Origin: Methanocella sp.
Lineage (GTDB): Archaea; Halobacteriota; Methanocellia; Methanocellales; Methanocellaceae
Reading direction: 5' to 3'
DNA length: 47,958 nucleotides
NCBI RefSeq assembly: GCF_035506375.1
Contig: NZ_DATJPM010000002.1
Location: forward strand, 1 to 47,958
The notes beneath the pieces were generated by a model, which searched no databases, was not told the origin of the DNA, and was given only the letters and a program-made list of their open reading frames with translations. Both the position numbers and the translations under genes were made by a program. Of the stretch, positions 16,642-24,790 are shown piece after piece (the first letter of the stretch is position 1; every line of letters begins with the position of its first letter).

Positions 16642-16854
16642 TTAGAGCTTGAGCCTGTCGACGGCGAGCTTGATGTCATCGGCTTTAATGGTCTTGCGGC
16701 CCGCGTGCACGCAGAGCTTGCTGGCCTCGGACCCGATCTTCAACACATAATCCTCGGTATACTTCACCATCTCATCGACCGCCTCGGCGGAGATCCTGTT
16801 CCCGCCCGCCTGGCTTAAAAGCCGGGCGATGGGTGCCTTAGAAATTTCTGTCAT
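16642..16854 (-). CDS. Archaeal histone
   Basis: A 70-residue HMf-type histone that packages DNA as dimers and larger oligomers. The single histone fold is complete: APIARLLSQAGGNRISAEAV (alpha 1, loop 1), the long alpha 2 (DEMVKYTEDYVLKIGSEASKLCVHAG) and RKTIKADDIKLAVDRLKL (loop 2 and alpha 3). No N- or C-terminal tail is present. GAGG lies shortly before the start on the minus strand (reading through AGAAGAGGTTATCGCTATG). It is monocistronic, with AT-rich promoter regions on both sides. Confidence 0.95.
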   Translation of the reverse strand: MTEISKAPIARLLSQAGGNRISAEAVDEMVKYTEDYVLKIGSEASKLCVHAGRKTIKADDIKLAVDRLKL

Positions 16855-16970
16855 AGCGATAACCTCTTCTTCGTTTACATAACTTCACGAAACATAATAA
16901 ACGTTTTGATTTTTTGTGCAAATTATCCAATAATTGGGCATATTTTACGCTTAATCTAAAAAATACGGCT

Positions 16971-17120
16971 TTATTGGGCTTTAAATTTCCTGGCGAGGCC
17001 GGGGCAGCCTATGCCCATCAGCGGCTTCGGCATGCTGCACAGGCCCGTCCGTTTGCCGCTCGCGCTCAGCCCTGAAAATCGATAGGGGCAGTCGGCCTTC
17101 GCGCACTCCCTCGTATCCAT
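16971..17120 (-). CDS. Four-cysteine microprotein (49 aa)
   Basis: A short gene read directly from the sequence. The protein has four cysteines (C6, C11, C28, C39) in the arrangement C-x4-C-x16-C-x10-C, with segments RECAKADCPYRFSG, RTGLCSMPKP and GIGCPGLARKF. Such a set could bind zinc or an iron-sulfur cluster, but no known family is recognised. A strong Shine-Dalgarno, GAGGTCAGG, stands just upstream of the ATG, and codon use is GC-rich in contrast to the AT-rich flanks, so translation is likely. It sits between the histone and HTH-CBS genes on the same strand, with AT-rich gaps on both sides. Confidence 0.65.
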   Translation of the reverse strand: MDTRECAKADCPYRFSGLSASGKRTGLCSMPKPLMGIGCPGLARKFKAQ

Positions 17121-17201
17121 GATCCTGACCTCAAATCCATGGAGGGGCTTATCTAATATAAGGTAAAGTAGCGCGCGCAGAGAAAGTAATGTTAAGATCG
17201 C

Positions 17202-17759
17202 TTATTTATTAAGGAGCTGCATAATATTATATTTCGTAATAACGCCCACGACCTTGCCCAACCCCATGACCAGGACGGCGTGGTTGGTGTCAAGCAAAGC
17301 CGAAATCGTGCCCATGTCCGTGCCGGGGGCCACCGCCGGGAACGAGTCCTCCATTAGCTCCCGCACGCGGGCGTTACTTATCCTGTCGATGTCCCGGCTG
17401 CCCATGGCCTGCACCAGCGCGCTCTCGGAGATGCTCCCGATAGGCACGCCATTCTCCAGGACGGGCAATTGCGAAAAGCCGTACTTCTCCATGATCTTGA
17501 CGGCCTGGTCCACCGAGTCGTCGGGGGAAAGCGAGATCACCGGCGACGTCATCAGGTCTTTCGCGGTGATGCGGGACTTCTCCATGTCGTCCAGCGCCGT
17601 CATGATGCTTCTTATCGTGGAAAGCCTCGGGTCCACGTCACCCGACTCGATGCGGGCGATCAGCGGCTGGCTCACGCTCGCGCGGCCCGCGAGCTCGCTC
17701 TGCGTCAGGCCCAGCTTTATGCGCCTCTTCTTGATGCTCTCCGGCGTGGGAAGTTCCAT
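17202..17759 (-). CDS. HTH-XRE domain protein with two CBS domains
   Basis: A 185-residue regulator. Residues 8-60 form a Cro/C1-type helix-turn-helix (KLGLTQSELAGRASVSQPLIARIESG). Residues about 65-185 contain two CBS motifs (DLMTSPVISLSPDDSVDQAV and VRELMEDSFPAVAPGTDM), which form a Bateman module that normally binds adenosine nucleotides or S-adenosylmethionine. Archaeal proteins of this design are thought to couple energy or methyl status to transcription; the target genes are unknown. On the minus strand a TATA-like AATTATAAATAAC lies about 25-35 bases upstream of the ATG, implying a very short leader. Confidence 0.88.
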   Translation of the reverse strand: MELPTPESIKKRRIKLGLTQSELAGRASVSQPLIARIESGDVDPRLSTIRSIMTALDDMEKSRITAKDLMTSPVISLSPDDSVDQAVKIMEKYGFSQLPVLENGVPIGSISESALVQAMGSRDIDRISNARVRELMEDSFPAVAPGTDMGTISALLDTNHAVLVMGLGKVVGVITKYNIMQLLNK

Positions 17760-17964
17760 TAATACCTAAACTTAAGCGTTTGTTATTTATAATTTATGCA
17801 TGGGGCGCATAAAACTGAGAGCTTAGCGAGTAAGCCATTATACAGCGATTTTTCGCTATTTAAATAGAAATATATTTATAATTTATCCACTAAATTATAT
17901 ATTTGGTACCGGTTGTGGTATTTACCATTAATATGTCTTTCAAGGGGTGAATGAGGCGGACCCG

Positions 17965-19494
17965 ATGGAAATAATTCAAAACGCCGATAAAAGACGCATG
18001 GCTATATCTATCGTATCAGTCTTACTGGCAGTTTTCGTTATCGTGCCCATGGCGGCTGCCCTGCTCTCCTGGCCCGCTGCGGGGGACACCGCGCTGACCA
18101 ACTCCAGCAGCGACGACAACCGGACCATCTACGTGGAAGGCTACATCACGGGCAGCGACGGGAACCAGGACAGGACTCCCTATCCCATCTCCGGCGCCGT
18201 CATCTACTTCATAAAGGACCAGGAGATCGTGAACCAGACGAAGTCGAACGCCATCGGCTACTATAATGTCGTCATCACGTCCGGCACCTACTCCGTCGTC
18301 ACCGCGGCCGCCGGGTTCCAGACGCTCATGGACGAGCAGGAGTTCCGCGGCACCAGGACGCTGAACCGGCAGCTCACGAAGGTGCCCTATGCCGGGCTGG
18401 TGCCCTACGCGGTCAACTCCGTCCTGGAGACGAGCCCCGGCCGCCCTGTGTCCGTTACCATATGCGTCGAGAACAGTCAGATGTCGGACCAGTACGTGGC
18501 CTTCGGCCTCCAGGCGCCCGAGGCCGATACGAAGAACTGGGTAGGCTGGTGCCCGGAGGGGCAGATGCTCGGCGTCCGCTGCGGCGACCAGCGGGAGATC
18601 TCCTTCGATTTCCAGTATAACGGCGACCAGCGGGGCGCCTTCCTCTGGTACGTGCTCGTCACCGGCGGGCCCTTTTATGCGAAGATACCAGTCGTCGTCA
18701 TCGTCAAGGACATGCCCTACGAGTCTCTGGACCTCTACACGAACTACCCTTCGAGGACCGTAAAAGCCGGCGATACTGCCCAATTCGTCTTTAACGTGAA
18801 CAACGGCTACGCCCGGGATAAGCCCCTGGACCTGGTGATCGAGAAGCCCGATGGCTGGGGCGCCACGACGGGCAACGGCACGATGTTCTACGCGGCCAGG
18901 GCGGAAATTGCCACCTCTGACTTCTGGGTTTACGTTCCAAAGAGCGCGGACCCGGGCACCTATACGGTCAACCTCACCCTGAAAGGGCAGGACGTCTCCT
19001 CCAATAAGCTCACGCTCTATTTACAGGTCCAGGGCGCGCCCGCCTACGAAGCCTTGATAAAAGGCTATAAAGTCTCCGGCCAGGGATACCCCTCTATCAA
19101 TCTCACGGACGGGGACTCTTTTGATATTCCCGTGCGGGTCTATAACGACGGCGAGTTCCCCATGGAGCTGGCGGTGACCGCGGAGGTAGGCGATAACTGG
19201 GCGTATTATCTGAGCGGCGCGCCCTGGGATAAGATCGAGGTCGATCCTGGCGTGGCCTCCGAGTTCACCATACGATCCACAGTTCCCAACGGCACGACGG
19301 GCAATTACACTGCGAAAATCTACCTGGACGGCGGCGGCCAGACCACCATGCTCATGGCAGAGCTGAGCGTGCAGCCTCAAAAGGAGGCGGTCATCAAGTC
19401 AGACGCCCTCGGCGGACTGCTGCTCGCGGGCGGGACCGTGGGTGTCATCGGGCTGTCGCTGCTCGCTACCATGCGCAAGCGCCGCCGGTACTGA
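17965..19494 (+). CDS. Large surface protein with carboxypeptidase-regulatory-like and NEW3/CARDB-like domains
   Basis: About 509 residues. A signal-anchor follows the short cytosolic N-terminus (AISIVSVLLAVFVIVPMAAALLSW). Residues about 50-130 resemble a carboxypeptidase regulatory-like beta-sandwich (ISGAVIYFIKDQ, GYYNVVITSGTYSV). The rest consists of Ig-like, NEW3/CARDB-type segments (VKAGDTAQFVFNVNN, DPGTYTVNLTLKGQD, GNYTAKIYLDGGGQ), and the end is a membrane helix followed by MRKRRRY. It should be anchored at both ends with its bulk outside; several N-x-S/T sequons fit archaeal glycosylation. A GTG at 17947 is an alternative start, but GAGG eight bases before the ATG at 17965 favours the latter. 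Role unknown, perhaps envelope structure. Confidence 0.75.
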   Translation: MEIIQNADKRRMAISIVSVLLAVFVIVPMAAALLSWPAAGDTALTNSSSDDNRTIYVEGYITGSDGNQDRTPYPISGAVIYFIKDQEIVNQTKSNAIGYYNVVITSGTYSVVTAAAGFQTLMDEQEFRGTRTLNRQLTKVPYAGLVPYAVNSVLETSPGRPVSVTICVENSQMSDQYVAFGLQAPEADTKNWVGWCPEGQMLGVRCGDQREISFDFQYNGDQRGAFLWYVLVTGGPFYAKIPVVVIVKDMPYESLDLYTNYPSRTVKAGDTAQFVFNVNNGYARDKPLDLVIEKPDGWGATTGNGTMFYAARAEIATSDFWVYVPKSADPGTYTVNLTLKGQDVSSNKLTLYLQVQGAPAYEALIKGYKVSGQGYPSINLTDGDSFDIPVRVYNDGEFPMELAVTAEVGDNWAYYLSGAPWDKIEVDPGVASEFTIRSTVPNGTTGNYTAKIYLDGGGQTTMLMAELSVQPQKEAVIKSDALGGLLLAGGTVGVIGLSLLATMRKRRRY

Positions 19495-19800
19495 CCACAG
19501 AGGCCACGGAGGACTATAATTCACCACAATGGTTCACAGTGGTCACAGAGTATTTTATTTTCACCACAGGGGTTCACAGTGGTCACAGAGGTATTTTAAA
19601 TGCTGAAGGGGACTCGCTTCGCTCGCCCCTTGCAGACCCCGCCCGTGGATAGTCTCTGCGTTCTCTGTGACCCATTTTAAAAAGGCCTCTGTGAACCTCT
19701 GTGGTGAGATATAAATCGTCCTCCGTGGCCTCTGTGAACCTCTGTGGTAAAAATAAAAGGCCTCTGTGACCACTGTTGGTAAAACTCACCGTGGCCTCAG
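19495..19800. repeat. Inverted array of CACAGAGG/CCTCTGTG short repeats with central hairpin
   Basis: The 310-base gap holds no gene. The left part has plus-oriented units: CCACAGAGGCCACGGAGG at 19495 and two tandem copies of a roughly 40-base unit (19522-19560 and 19562-19600) sharing GGTTCACAGTGGTCACAGAG. The right part has reverse-complement units: GGCCTCTGTGAACCTCTGTG at 19684 and again at 19730, and GGCCTCTGTGACCACTGT at 19759. Between them lies a hairpin (19603-19635, stem CTGAAGGGG/CCCCTTGCAG with one bulge). The whole block is thus a long imperfect inverted repeat. Related fragments occur at 1-140, near 36470 and at the window end. Confidence 0.8.
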
Positions 19801-19804
19801 TTGT

Positions 19805-20305
19805 CTATTCGAACTTCTGGACCTGTATGGGCTCTATATTAGCGTCGATGACGAGGTCGAAGGGCACCTTGCCGTACCAGCCGGCCTTCTCGAACATGCT
19901 CATGAAGCAGACGCCCATGACCTTAGCCCCCGGCTTCTTTATCTTATCGATTACCTCGTTGGAGCCCCCGATGCCCAGAGTACAGGCCGGCATGGACAGC
20001 CCGCCCAGCAAAACAATAAAGTCCGCGCCGTGCGGATCGGCCGCGCCGCCGGTCTGCATGCCTATCCCCGGGACCTGCCAGATGGAGCGGGCATCCTCGA
20101 TGATCCCGTCCGGGACGAAAGTCATCACGACGGGGTCGTTGCGCAAAGTATAGGCGAACAGCTCGATGAAAGGCAGGCACGTGCCCGCGCAGCCGACGAA
20201 GACGATGTGGCTGCCGCGCTGGACGCCCAGCGCCATTATCTGCACCTTAAATATCTTTAAAAGATTCGACAGGCCTCTGGATGTCTCGATCAATTTATAT
20301 GCCAT
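19805..20305 (-). CDS. DUF2124-like methanogen protein
   Basis: A 166-residue soluble protein that I assign tentatively to DUF2124, a family of methanogenic archaea without known function. The core looks like a Rossmann-type alpha/beta fold: HIVFVGCAGTCLPFIELFAY, then DFIVLLGGLSMPACTLGIGG and KVMGVCFMSMFEKAGWYGKVPFD. Cysteines in the C-x3-C pattern (GCAGTC) and in MPAC and GVCF may form a cofactor or active site. Its ATG directly follows the nrpR stop with no gap (TAAATG), so it is cotranscribed with the nitrogen regulator. This association suggests a role in nitrogen metabolism, but that is only inference. Confidence 0.6.
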   Translation of the reverse strand: MAYKLIETSRGLSNLLKIFKVQIMALGVQRGSHIVFVGCAGTCLPFIELFAYTLRNDPVVMTFVPDGIIEDARSIWQVPGIGMQTGGAADPHGADFIVLLGGLSMPACTLGIGGSNEVIDKIKKPGAKVMGVCFMSMFEKAGWYGKVPFDLVIDANIEPIQVQKFE

Positions 20306-21286
20306 TTAATCCAGCCTCTTCAGCTCTTTTACGCTCATCACCGCGGACAGCGGTATGATGCGCGTTCGTATGCCCATTTCCATAAGCGCGGCGAACGGGT
20401 TGATTCCCGAATAGCTCGCGATACCGCACATGCCAGCATCGATCGGCACTCCCAGCAGGGGCCGCATATCTTCGCAGCCCGAAAATATGCCGTGGATATC
20501 GGCACTATTCATCTGGCCGATGATGCTCCGGGCCATATCGCGTGCGTTCACCGGTATCTCCCGGACGTTGGCCAGCACGTTGCCCGAGCCCGTCTCAAGG
20601 ACCTTAAGCACCGACGTCATACTCTTTGATACGAAGACGTTCATGGGGTTGATGGACGTGCCGTGGTAATCGATGACGTCGGTGAAGCGCTCGGCTTTAT
20701 GATTCTTAACCCGTAAGATGCCGCCGTACTTCAGGTTCACGGGTATGCCTCTCTTTAAGAGGACGCCGTCGATGGTGATGCTGCAGAACGTGGCGAGCGC
20801 CATCTGGCCTTCGGGAACGTCGTTCTCCAGGATCTCCTCGCCTTCGTCGACCACCTTGAGGCGGGGGCTGATGGCATAGCCCGCTTCCACGACGCGCTTC
20901 AGCATGGCCAGGGAACGGTCGCAGTCCGCCTTATCGATGTAGCAGATATTGACGACCACATCGCCCGTATCGCTCAAGGGGTCGAAGGTGGTCTTATACT
21001 CGTAGTTCTCGATGCGGGTCGAAACAAAGCCCAGGCGATCCGTAACGAGGGCATGCTCCATCTCCTCTTCGCCAAGGGGGGTGATGACGCGGCCCAGGTA
21101 GCCGTGCTTCTTGGTGAATCCCCGCTCGTCGAGCATCCGCAGATGGTATCGCGTGGCGCGCTCGCCTAAGTTGTAGCCCCGCCGGTTAAGCTCCTCGGCG
21201 ATCTTCCTGGCGCCCACTTCGCCGTTAGACTCGCTTAGAATACGTAGGATCTCTATCAGTTTGCGCTGTGTCTCTGCGTCTGGCAT
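20306..21286 (-). CDS. nrpR: NrpR-type global nitrogen regulator (HTH plus one DUF128 domain)
   Basis: A 326-residue regulator. Residues 1-75 form a winged helix (KLIEILRILSESNGEVGARKIAEELNRRG and GERATRYHLRMLDERGF). Residues about 80-326 form one NrpR regulatory domain (DUF128), with segments GDVVVNICYIDKADCDR, GTSINPMNVFVSKS and GVPIDAGMCGIASYSGINPF. NrpR represses nitrogen-assimilation genes and is released by 2-oxoglutarate. Methanococcus NrpR has two such domains; the single-domain form here matches the NrpRI type of Methanosarcina, which works with a second NRD protein that is not in this window. It is cotranscribed with the DUF2124-like gene. Confidence 0.85.
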   Translation of the reverse strand: MPDAETQRKLIEILRILSESNGEVGARKIAEELNRRGYNLGERATRYHLRMLDERGFTKKHGYLGRVITPLGEEEMEHALVTDRLGFVSTRIENYEYKTTFDPLSDTGDVVVNICYIDKADCDRSLAMLKRVVEAGYAISPRLKVVDEGEEILENDVPEGQMALATFCSITIDGVLLKRGIPVNLKYGGILRVKNHKAERFTDVIDYHGTSINPMNVFVSKSMTSVLKVLETGSGNVLANVREIPVNARDMARSIIGQMNSADIHGIFSGCEDMRPLLGVPIDAGMCGIASYSGINPFAALMEMGIRTRIIPLSAVMSVKELKRLD

Positions 21287-21356
21287 TTCGCTTATCTTCC
21301 TAAAGAGATTAGAATATATTACCTGATTTTATAATTTGCTATTCGCTTGAAAAGGA

Positions 21357-22994
21357 TTACGGGGAGGTCAACGGTTCCCTGGGGCTCTCGGCCGTGATCT
21401 TGCCCGCCTCGGGCTTCTTCGCGTCCAGCATCGCCTGCACGAACCCGAGGAATGGGGGCGAAGGCCTCTCGGGTCTCGACTTGAACTCGGGGTGGAACTG
21501 CGTGGCTAAAAAGAATCTATGGGAAGGCAGCTCTAATATCTCCATACGGTTGTCGTTCTTGGCCGAATACACCAGGCCGTGGCTCTCGATCTCGTCGATG
21601 AGGTCCGGGTTGACCTCGTAGCGGTGCCTGTGCCTCTCGCTGATCTTTGTGGAGCCGTAAAGCCGGTGGGCCAGGGTGTTGTCCTTGATCCACAGCTTAT
21701 GCTCGCCAAGCCGCATGGTGCCTCCCATGTTCTTGATGTCCTTCTGCTCGGGCAATAAGTCTATGACGTGCGTGCCCGTGGCGCTGAACTCGCTGCTCGT
21801 GGCGTCCTTATAGCCGACAACATTCCTCGTGAACTCGATGGTCGCGAGCTGGAAGCCCAGGCACAGGCCCAGGTAAGGAATATTATGCTCCCGGGCATAC
21901 TGGATGCCCTTGATGTTGCCCTCGATGCCCCGGGTGCCGAAGCCGCCCGGCACTAAAATGCCGTCGACGTCCGCGAAGAATGGCGCCAGGTCATCCGCTT
22001 TTTCCAGATCCTCGGACTCGACCCACTTGATCCTGATTTTCGCCCCGGTGGCGATGCCCGCGTGCTTGAGCGCCTCTTTCACGCTCAGGTACACGTCCTC
22101 GATGCCGTACTTGCTCAGGATGGCGACGGTCAGGCTCTTGTCGCAGGCGACCAGCCGCGAGACCATCTCGTTCCACGATTTCGAGTCGTCGAGCGGCTGG
22201 AGGTTCATGTGTTTCATCACCACTTCCGCCATGCCTTCCTTCTCCAGCTGGATTGGCACCTTATAAATATCGTCCGAGTCGTTGGCGCTGATAACCGCCT
22301 GCTCGGGCACGTCCGTGAACAGCGCGATCTTTTGCTTTGTGGACCGGGCCAGGGGCTTCTTGCACCGGGCCACGATGATGTCTGGCTGAATGCCCAGTTC
22401 GCGTAACTCCTTAACGGAGTGTTGCGTGGGCTTCGTCTTCTGCTCGTCCATGGTGTCGATGGGAACCAGCGTGACGTGTATTAGCGTAATATCCTCTTTC
22501 TTTTCCTCGGCCCGCATCTGGCGGACCGCCTCCAGGAAGGGCATGCTTTCGATGTCGCCCACGGTGCCGCCGACTTCGACTAAACAAATATCGGCGCCGC
22601 TTTTCTTGGCGATATGGCGGATGCGCTCCTTGATCTCGTTGGTGATATGGGGGATGATCTGGACCGTCTTGCCCAGGTAGTCGCCGCGGCGCTCCTTTTC
22701 GATGACGGTCTTGTAGATCTTACCGGTGGTGATATTGTGCTCAGAGGTGAGGTTGATGTCCATGAACCGCTCGTAGTGGCCCAGGTCGATGTCGGCCTCG
22801 CCGCCGTCCTTCAGGACGTAGACCTCGCCGTGCTGGAACGGGCTCATGGTGCCGGCGTCGATGTTGATGTACGGGTCGATCTTGATGGCCGTGACCTTGT
22901 ACCCCTTGTTCTTCAGGATACGGCCCGTCGACGCCGCCGTAATGCCTTTTCCTAAGCCGCTCATCACACCGCCGGTCACTACAACGTATTTCAC
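21357..22994 (-). CDS. pyrG: CTP synthase
   Basis: A 545-residue enzyme that makes CTP from UTP, ATP and glutamine. The N-terminal synthetase domain starts KYVVVTGGVMSGLGKGITAA with the P-loop, then KIDPYINIDAGTMSPFQHGE and EVGGTVGDIESMPFLEA. The C-terminal class I glutamine amidotransferase domain holds the nucleophile Cys in LGLCLGFQLATIEF and the His-x-Glu pair in ATQFHPEFKSRP. Length is typical. The C-terminal tail after PPFLGFVQAMLDA is about 20 residues with no motif. It lies between thymidylate kinase and nrpR on the same strand, separated from tmk by about 75 bases, so the pyrimidine genes may be expressed together. Confidence 0.96.
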   Translation of the reverse strand: MKYVVVTGGVMSGLGKGITAASTGRILKNKGYKVTAIKIDPYINIDAGTMSPFQHGEVYVLKDGGEADIDLGHYERFMDINLTSEHNITTGKIYKTVIEKERRGDYLGKTVQIIPHITNEIKERIRHIAKKSGADICLVEVGGTVGDIESMPFLEAVRQMRAEEKKEDITLIHVTLVPIDTMDEQKTKPTQHSVKELRELGIQPDIIVARCKKPLARSTKQKIALFTDVPEQAVISANDSDDIYKVPIQLEKEGMAEVVMKHMNLQPLDDSKSWNEMVSRLVACDKSLTVAILSKYGIEDVYLSVKEALKHAGIATGAKIRIKWVESEDLEKADDLAPFFADVDGILVPGGFGTRGIEGNIKGIQYAREHNIPYLGLCLGFQLATIEFTRNVVGYKDATSSEFSATGTHVIDLLPEQKDIKNMGGTMRLGEHKLWIKDNTLAHRLYGSTKISERHRHRYEVNPDLIDEIESHGLVYSAKNDNRMEILELPSHRFFLATQFHPEFKSRPERPSPPFLGFVQAMLDAKKPEAGKITAESPREPLTSP

Positions 22995-23068
22995 TCAATA
23001 TCACCACAGGATTTAATGAAATTTATTCGTCCCGATTTGGCTTAAACTTAATGATATACTTATTGGGA

Positions 23069-23677
23069 TTACTGGAAAACATGCATCAGCTCGCACACGG
23101 CGTCCACGATGCGCCGGTGAACGTCCGCGATGGGCGCGCCCGTGTCTATGACCATGGCGTTCGGCTGCTTTCCAATGGCTAAAAAGATATCCCGGACCTT
23201 TTCCAGGTATTGCGCATTCTCGAAATGCCCCACCACGTTCTTTCTGGCGTTCACCCGGGCCATACTTTTTTCCGGACTGATATCGAGAATAATGATAAGG
23301 TCGGGTATGGGCGAAAATGCCTCGTTCTCCCGGCGAATGCGCTCCGGGTCGAGGCCGCGGGCGCCCTGGTACGCCATATTGGATAGATAGTAGCGATCCA
23401 TGATGACCGCCTTCCCCGCATCGAGCGCGGGCCGGATGCTCTTCTCGACGTCCTCCCTCCGGTCCTCCATGAACAGCCGAAGCTCGTTCTCCGAAGAGAG
23501 GTCCCCGGACCGGGCGCGCCGGGCTATCTCCTGCCCGTAGCGGCCCTGCGTGGGCTCCTTGAGGGCAACGGCATCGATGCCGTGCTTATCGAGCCACTCC
23601 TTCAGAAGCTGGACCTGGGTGGTCTTGCCAGTGCCGTCTATGCCTTCGATGGTGATCAAATAGCCTCTGCGGGTCAT
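23069..23677 (-). CDS. tmk: Thymidylate kinase
   Basis: A 202-residue dTMP kinase that produces dTDP for DNA synthesis. The P-loop is GIDGTGKTTQ, the DRY-type motif is IMDRYYLSNMAYQGARG, and the lid region lies around DISPEKSMARVNARKN. Length is normal. The gene is upstream of pyrG on the same strand. Its 5' side is shared with the divergent membrane cassette at 23777; the 99-base gap is AT-rich and must hold both promoters. Confidence 0.94.
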   Translation of the reverse strand: MTRRGYLITIEGIDGTGKTTQVQLLKEWLDKHGIDAVALKEPTQGRYGQEIARRARSGDLSSENELRLFMEDRREDVEKSIRPALDAGKAVIMDRYYLSNMAYQGARGLDPERIRRENEAFSPIPDLIIILDISPEKSMARVNARKNVVGHFENAQYLEKVRDIFLAIGKQPNAMVIDTGAPIADVHRRIVDAVCELMHVFQ

Positions 23678-23776
23678 CGAGACAACTTCGCCCGCCGATT
23701 ATATTAAATATTTGTACGGTAACTTATTTGCAATAAAATGAAAATATTTATCGTACCTGAAGACAATTAATCTTCT

Positions 23777-24151
23777 ATGCCTGCTTCGCTTTCCCTTCGG
23801 GCCGCCGGGCTCCTTTCGGCCTCCGCCATCGTGGCAGCCTCGGCATTCTACAGGCCGTCGCCGCCGCCTGGCGATCCTTACCGGTCTTCGCTGCTTATGG
23901 CCTCCGGGCTCATATTAGCCATCGGCTCGCTGCTGCTTTCAAGGACTGTCAGGAACACATTTCTAAGGCATGGGGGCAGTGGCGCTTTTAAGGCATTATA
24001 CTGGGCCGTCCTTGCCTCTTCAGGCGCCGGCATTTCCGAAGCCGTTTCCACGTTCTATGCCATGGACGTCCCTCTGGCGGCCTCGCTGGCGGCCGTCTCA
24101 TTTGCAGGAGCGGGGCTGATGCTGCTCGATTTCCAAAAAGGGGGCCGGTGA
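23777..24151 (+). CDS. Small membrane protein, first gene of a three-gene cassette (124 aa)
   Basis: I do not recognise this protein. It has about four hydrophobic helices: near the N-terminus (AAGLLSASAIVAASAFY), LLMASGLILAIGSLLL, ALYWAVLASSGAGISEAV and LAASLAAVSFAGAGLMLLDF, with short basic loops (SRTVRNTFLRHGG). The stop TGA is immediately followed by the ATG of the next membrane gene. A TATA-like AAATATTTAT lies about 30 bases upstream of the start, giving a short leader. With the next two genes it looks like a small membrane complex, function unknown. Confidence 0.6.
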   Translation: MPASLSLRAAGLLSASAIVAASAFYRPSPPPGDPYRSSLLMASGLILAIGSLLLSRTVRNTFLRHGGSGAFKALYWAVLASSGAGISEAVSTFYAMDVPLAASLAAVSFAGAGLMLLDFQKGGR

Positions 24152-24409
24152 ATGGACACCATAATATTTTATATCGCGGCCGGCGCGGCCTGTATTATCA
24201 TTTTTTCCATGGTCTATCGCTCGCTGAAGGCCCCGTTTTTCCTGTACCTGTCGGCCGCCGCGATATTCATGGCCTGCGGCTCCATCTCGACGGTTCCCGG
24301 CGCCGGCGCGCTGTCCGGCCTGTCCATGGCGCTGGGCGGGGCGAGCATGGCTGCGGCGTCACTGCAACTGACATGCTCTTTCAGGCTGGCGGGCGATGAG
24401 CATGATTAA
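24152..24409 (+). CDS. Small membrane protein, second gene of the cassette (85 aa)
   Basis: An unrecognised 85-residue protein with three hydrophobic segments (IIFYIAAGAACIIIFSMVY, FFLYLSAAAIFMACGSIS, and a Gly/Ala/Ser-rich helix GLSMALGGASMAAASLQL), ending with DEHD. It begins directly after the preceding stop codon and its own end overlaps the start of the third gene by 14 bases, so all three are translationally coupled. Small-residue-rich helices suggest helix packing within an oligomer. Its size and hydrophobic pattern resemble the first protein, and the two may be partners or diverged copies. Function unknown. Confidence 0.6.
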   Translation: MDTIIFYIAAGAACIIIFSMVYRSLKAPFFLYLSAAAIFMACGSISTVPGAGALSGLSMALGGASMAAASLQLTCSFRLAGDEHD

Positions 24410-24782
24410 GAGGATCGTCGACCTGCTGCGGAGCACGGACGGTTACGCGGGAATAGCCATATACCGGGGGCAGGGTCTTCTTTTTTGCGAAGGATGGGAG
24501 CCCTCGCACATCGCGCGGGTCGTTGAATTTTACAGCGGGCCGGCATCCCATTTTCAGGCTAAAAGGATGACCCTCGTCATACAGGGATTTACGATCACCG
24601 TATTCATGGCCGGGGACATGCTCGTCGTCTGCCGGTCGGCCGGCCGGTTTACCTCCATCCCGTCCCTGCCCGAAGAAGAGCCCGATTATACCGCAGGCCA
24701 GGCTCCGGCAGGCCTCATATCCCGGGAAGAGGCCAGGAAAGAGGCCGAGGCCATGCTCAAAGTGCTCATGAAACATGGCTAA
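24396..24782 (+). CDS. Soluble protein of the cassette, possibly roadblock-like (128 aa)
   Basis: Unlike the two preceding proteins this is soluble. The alternation of an N-terminal helix (IKRIVDLLRSTDG), a strand with turn (GIAIYRGQGLLFCEG), another helix, and two strands (RMTLVIQGFTITVFMAGDMLVVCR) is similar to a Roadblock/LC7 domain, which in prokaryotes works with small GTPases; similarity is structural impression, not a match to a known motif. A linker and a charged C-terminal helix (SREEARKEAEAMLKVLMK) follow. No GTPase gene is next to it. The gene overlaps its predecessor and ends just before the palindrome of the ferredoxin/reductase operon. Confidence 0.55.
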   Translation: MSMIKRIVDLLRSTDGYAGIAIYRGQGLLFCEGWEPSHIARVVEFYSGPASHFQAKRMTLVIQGFTITVFMAGDMLVVCRSAGRFTSIPSLPEEEPDYTAGQAPAGLISREEARKEAEAMLKVLMKHG

Positions 24783-24790
24783 TTTTTATA

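Noticed and set aside
18022..18783. 253-residue minus-strand frame opposite the surface protein gene
   Set aside because: Antisense shadow, composition biased and no Shine-Dalgarno.
19561..19789. Two overlapping minus-strand reading frames encoding peptides with FTEA, PQRFTEA or TEVHRGLF motifs
   Set aside because: They are translations of the CACAGAGG repeat units in two frames, with no start site and no protein-like conservation.
19495..19800. CRISPR array
   Set aside because: Units are imperfect, occur in both orientations and have no uniform spacers; no cas genes are nearby.
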